Assembly (NCBI GenBank): GCA_945861295.1
Contig: CAMAUF010000167.1
Coordinates: 1-5,817, forward strand
Direction: 5' to 3'
Length of the DNA: 5,817 bases
Source: a bacterium
GTDB taxonomy: Bacteria; Chloroflexota; Dehalococcoidia; Tepidiformales; Tepidiformaceae
In this document: positions 4,069-5,817 of the stretch, piece after piece
Position numbering within the stretch: position 1 is the first letter of the stretch
How the letters are laid out: each line of letters opens with the position of its first letter
Made by a program: the position numbers and the translations under genes
Notes under the pieces: model-generated
Database searches by the model: none
What the model was told of the DNA's origin: nothing
What the model saw: only the letters and a program-made list of their open reading frames with translations

Positions 4069-5817
4069 ATGGCCGAGGTCCCCATCAACCCCCGAGTGCT
4101 CGACCTTTCGCGCGGCGTCGCGGGCGGTTACGCCGTCCGGCTGCTAACGGATCTGGGCGCGACCAGCAGCCGTTGGCTCTGGAGTGACCCGCGTCCGGGC
4201 GCTTGGCCAGACGATCCGCTCTTTCGCGACTACTTCGCCGATGGCGTCGAAGAGTGTGCACGCCGGGTTCCGTTGCACGACATGCTCGCGGCGATGCCGC
4301 GCTTGGCGCTCGAATTCGATATCGTCGTCACCGACTTCACGGCATCCGAGCTAGCTTTCGGCGAGCTTTTCGGGCGCCTGAGCGAGACGAACCCCGCGAT
4401 CATCGTCGCCAACGCCGACCACTTCGGGCGTAGCGGCCCCTATGCCCACTGGACCGGCGACGAACTGACGGACTGGGCGATGGGTGGCTACTGGGCCATA
4501 GGTGGCGACCCAGCCCGCGAGCCCATCCGAGTCCCAGGCTACCAGGCCCAATTCCACGCAGGTATGCACCTGGCGCTGGCCATCCTGGCCGCGCGCCGTT
4601 ATGCCCTTCGTACCGGAGCCGGCCAGGAGATCGAGGTCACCGGCATGGAGGCTGTGCTCGGCGCCCACTGGAGCACGACCGTTGCCTGGACGCACGAGGG
4701 GCGCGTCTTCAAGCGCGCCGGCCCTGACCTTTTCCGGGCCGCCGACGGCTGGGTCTTCTTCTACCGGCTCGGCCTGTATCGCGACCTCTTCGTCCTCATC
4801 GGCCAGCCCGAGCTGGCCGATGAGGCTCGCTTTGCGACCATCCAGGGCTGGATCGCCAACGGCGCGGCGCTGTGGGCGATCGTCGAGGGTTGGTGCGCGG
4901 ACAAGCCGGTCGACCAAATCGTCGAGGCGGCCCAGGCCTTGCGCATCCCTGTGACGCCGATGGCGGACGCCGAACGGTTGCTCAGCGACCCCGAACTCGC
5001 GGCGCGCGGCTTCTTCCGCGAGGTTGAGGGCGTCCGCTTCCCTGGGCCACCCTATCGCTGGCCGGGTGGCCTCCCTGAGCGACGCCCTCCCGAGCGGCTT
5101 GCGGCGCTCCTCACAACCGCGCCTGGCGTGGCCCGGACGCCGCCGATCCGCCGTGCCGCTGCCGCCGCTTCAGGGCCAGCCCTCGCCGGTCTCCGCGTCT
5201 TGGAGTTGACGAACAACTGGGCCGGCCCGATCGCCGGCCGGCACCTTGCGGACCTGGGGGCCGAGGTGATCAAGGTCGAAATCCCCGACCGGCCGGCCAC
5301 GCGGGGCAGCCACTATCCCGGGAAGGAGCCTGGCAAGTACTTCTGGAACCGCTCGGGATACTTCAACGAGATGAATCGGAACAAACGCTCTGTCGCGCTC
5401 AACCTCGCCCATCCGTCCGGGCGCGAACTCTTTGTGCGACTTGTCGAGGGCGCAGACGTGGTCATCCAAAACAACAGCGCGCGCGTGATGCCCAACCTCG
5501 GGCTTTCGTATGAGACCCTGCGGGCCGCGAATCCGCGGCTCGTCATGGTCTCGATCAGCGGCTTCGGCGCGACTGGCCCGCGGCGTGATTGGCTCGCCTA
5601 CGGGTCCAACATCGAGGCTGCCTGCGGGCTGGCGGCGATGACCGGCTACTCCGGCGAGGAGGTGCCCTATCGTACCGGTTCGTTTGTCGGCGACCCGATC
5701 GCTGGCGCGCATGCCGCCATCGCGGTCCTCGCGGCCCTGGAACAGCGCGACCGGACCGGCGATGGCTGCCACATCGACATCGCTCTCACAGAATCGTCCA
5801 TGCCCTTCATGCTCCTC
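4069..5817 (+). CDS. Tandem two-module class III (CaiB/BaiF) CoA-transferase, 3' end beyond window
   Basis: Frame 1 is open from ATG 4069 to the window end, giving 583 residues without a stop. Two homologous class III CoA-transferase modules are fused. Module 1 (about 8-345) starts RVLDLSRGVAGG, has NPAIIVANADHFGRSGP (108-124) and ends with a complete C-terminal part. Module 2 (from about 374) starts LRVLELTNNWAGPIAG, has the CoA-binding-type LGAEVIKVE (396-404), NPRLVMVSISGFGATGP (488-504) and SFVGDPIAGAHAA (538-550). D542 matches the Asp that forms the acyl-enzyme anhydride in formyl-CoA transferase. Aligned without gaps, module 1 has Gln161 there (VPGYQAQFHAG), so module 1 is probably inactive and structural. 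The family moves CoA between carboxylic acids. DMSP CoA-transferase/lyase DddD has, as I recall, this fused layout with its Asp in module 2, but other fused members exist and the substrate is unknown. From family size, another 200-250 residues should follow. It lies 39 bp after larE. Confidence 0.88.
   Translation, partial: MAEVPINPRVLDLSRGVAGGYAVRLLTDLGATSSRWLWSDPRPGAWPDDPLFRDYFADGVEECARRVPLHDMLAAMPRLALEFDIVVTDFTASELAFGELFGRLSETNPAIIVANADHFGRSGPYAHWTGDELTDWAMGGYWAIGGDPAREPIRVPGYQAQFHAGMHLALAILAARRYALRTGAGQEIEVTGMEAVLGAHWSTTVAWTHEGRVFKRAGPDLFRAADGWVFFYRLGLYRDLFVLIGQPELADEARFATIQGWIANGAALWAIVEGWCADKPVDQIVEAAQALRIPVTPMADAERLLSDPELAARGFFREVEGVRFPGPPYRWPGGLPERRPPERLAALLTTAPGVARTPPIRRAAAAASGPALAGLRVLELTNNWAGPIAGRHLADLGAEVIKVEIPDRPATRGSHYPGKEPGKYFWNRSGYFNEMNRNKRSVALNLAHPSGRELFVRLVEGADVVIQNNSARVMPNLGLSYETLRAANPRLVMVSISGFGATGPRRDWLAYGSNIEAACGLAAMTGYSGEEVPYRTGSFVGDPIAGAHAAIAVLAALEQRDRTGDGCHIDIALTESSMPFMLL

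Noticed and set aside
4351..4917. 188-codon open frame on the - strand opposite the CoA-transferase
   Set aside because: It overlaps motif-supported coding sequence of module 1 and shows no domain or start signal of its own.
5170..5772. 200-codon open frame on the - strand opposite module 2 of the CoA-transferase
   Set aside because: The + strand encodes the conserved catalytic region here; the reverse frame is a shadow.

Overview
The window is GC-rich, densely packed bacterial DNA with seven protein-coding genes, two of them cut by the window edges. I found no rRNA, tRNA, CRISPR array or insertion sequence. Short or overlapping gene junctions, GGAG ribosome sites at some starts and apparently leaderless starts at others suggest a GC-rich lineage such as Chloroflexota, Actinomycetota or Deinococcota. 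A Chloroflexota-like environmental genome is my best guess, at low confidence, because no marker gene is present.

Left block (1-2513, + strand): four genes packed head to tail. They are the C-terminus of an EamA/DMT-type membrane transporter, an endonuclease III-family (HhH-GPD) DNA glycosylase with an intact iron-sulfur motif but Glu in place of the catalytic Lys, a short secreted or lipoprotein-like protein of unknown function, and an aminoglycoside phosphotransferase/SrkA-type kinase. Every junction overlaps (11 bp, then two ATGA overlaps), so these genes are very probably co-transcribed and translationally coupled, although their functions do not form an obvious pathway.

Middle (2530-3108, - strand): a flavin split-barrel protein of the pyridoxamine 5'-phosphate oxidase-like superfamily. 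It converges on the kinase with only 16 bp between the stops. A divergent gap of about 110 bp separates it from the next + strand gene and holds a 10-bp perfect palindrome.

Right block (3220-5817, + strand): a LarE-type ATP-dependent sacrificial sulfur transferase, which in characterised systems helps build the nickel-pincer nucleotide cofactor, followed 39 bp later by a large class III (CaiB/BaiF) CoA-transferase that runs off the window. The CoA-transferase is a tandem fusion of two homologous modules. The first has Gln where the second has the catalytic Asp, an architecture reminiscent of the DMSP CoA-transferase/lyase DddD. Both genes lack a convincing ribosome binding site and have a -10-like hexamer 7-8 nt before the start codon, suggesting leaderless transcripts.

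Most of the window looks like ordinary metabolic and repair genes. The items most worth a second look are the pseudo-active/active CoA-transferase fusion, the Lys-to-Glu glycosylase and the paired leaderless-start signals.
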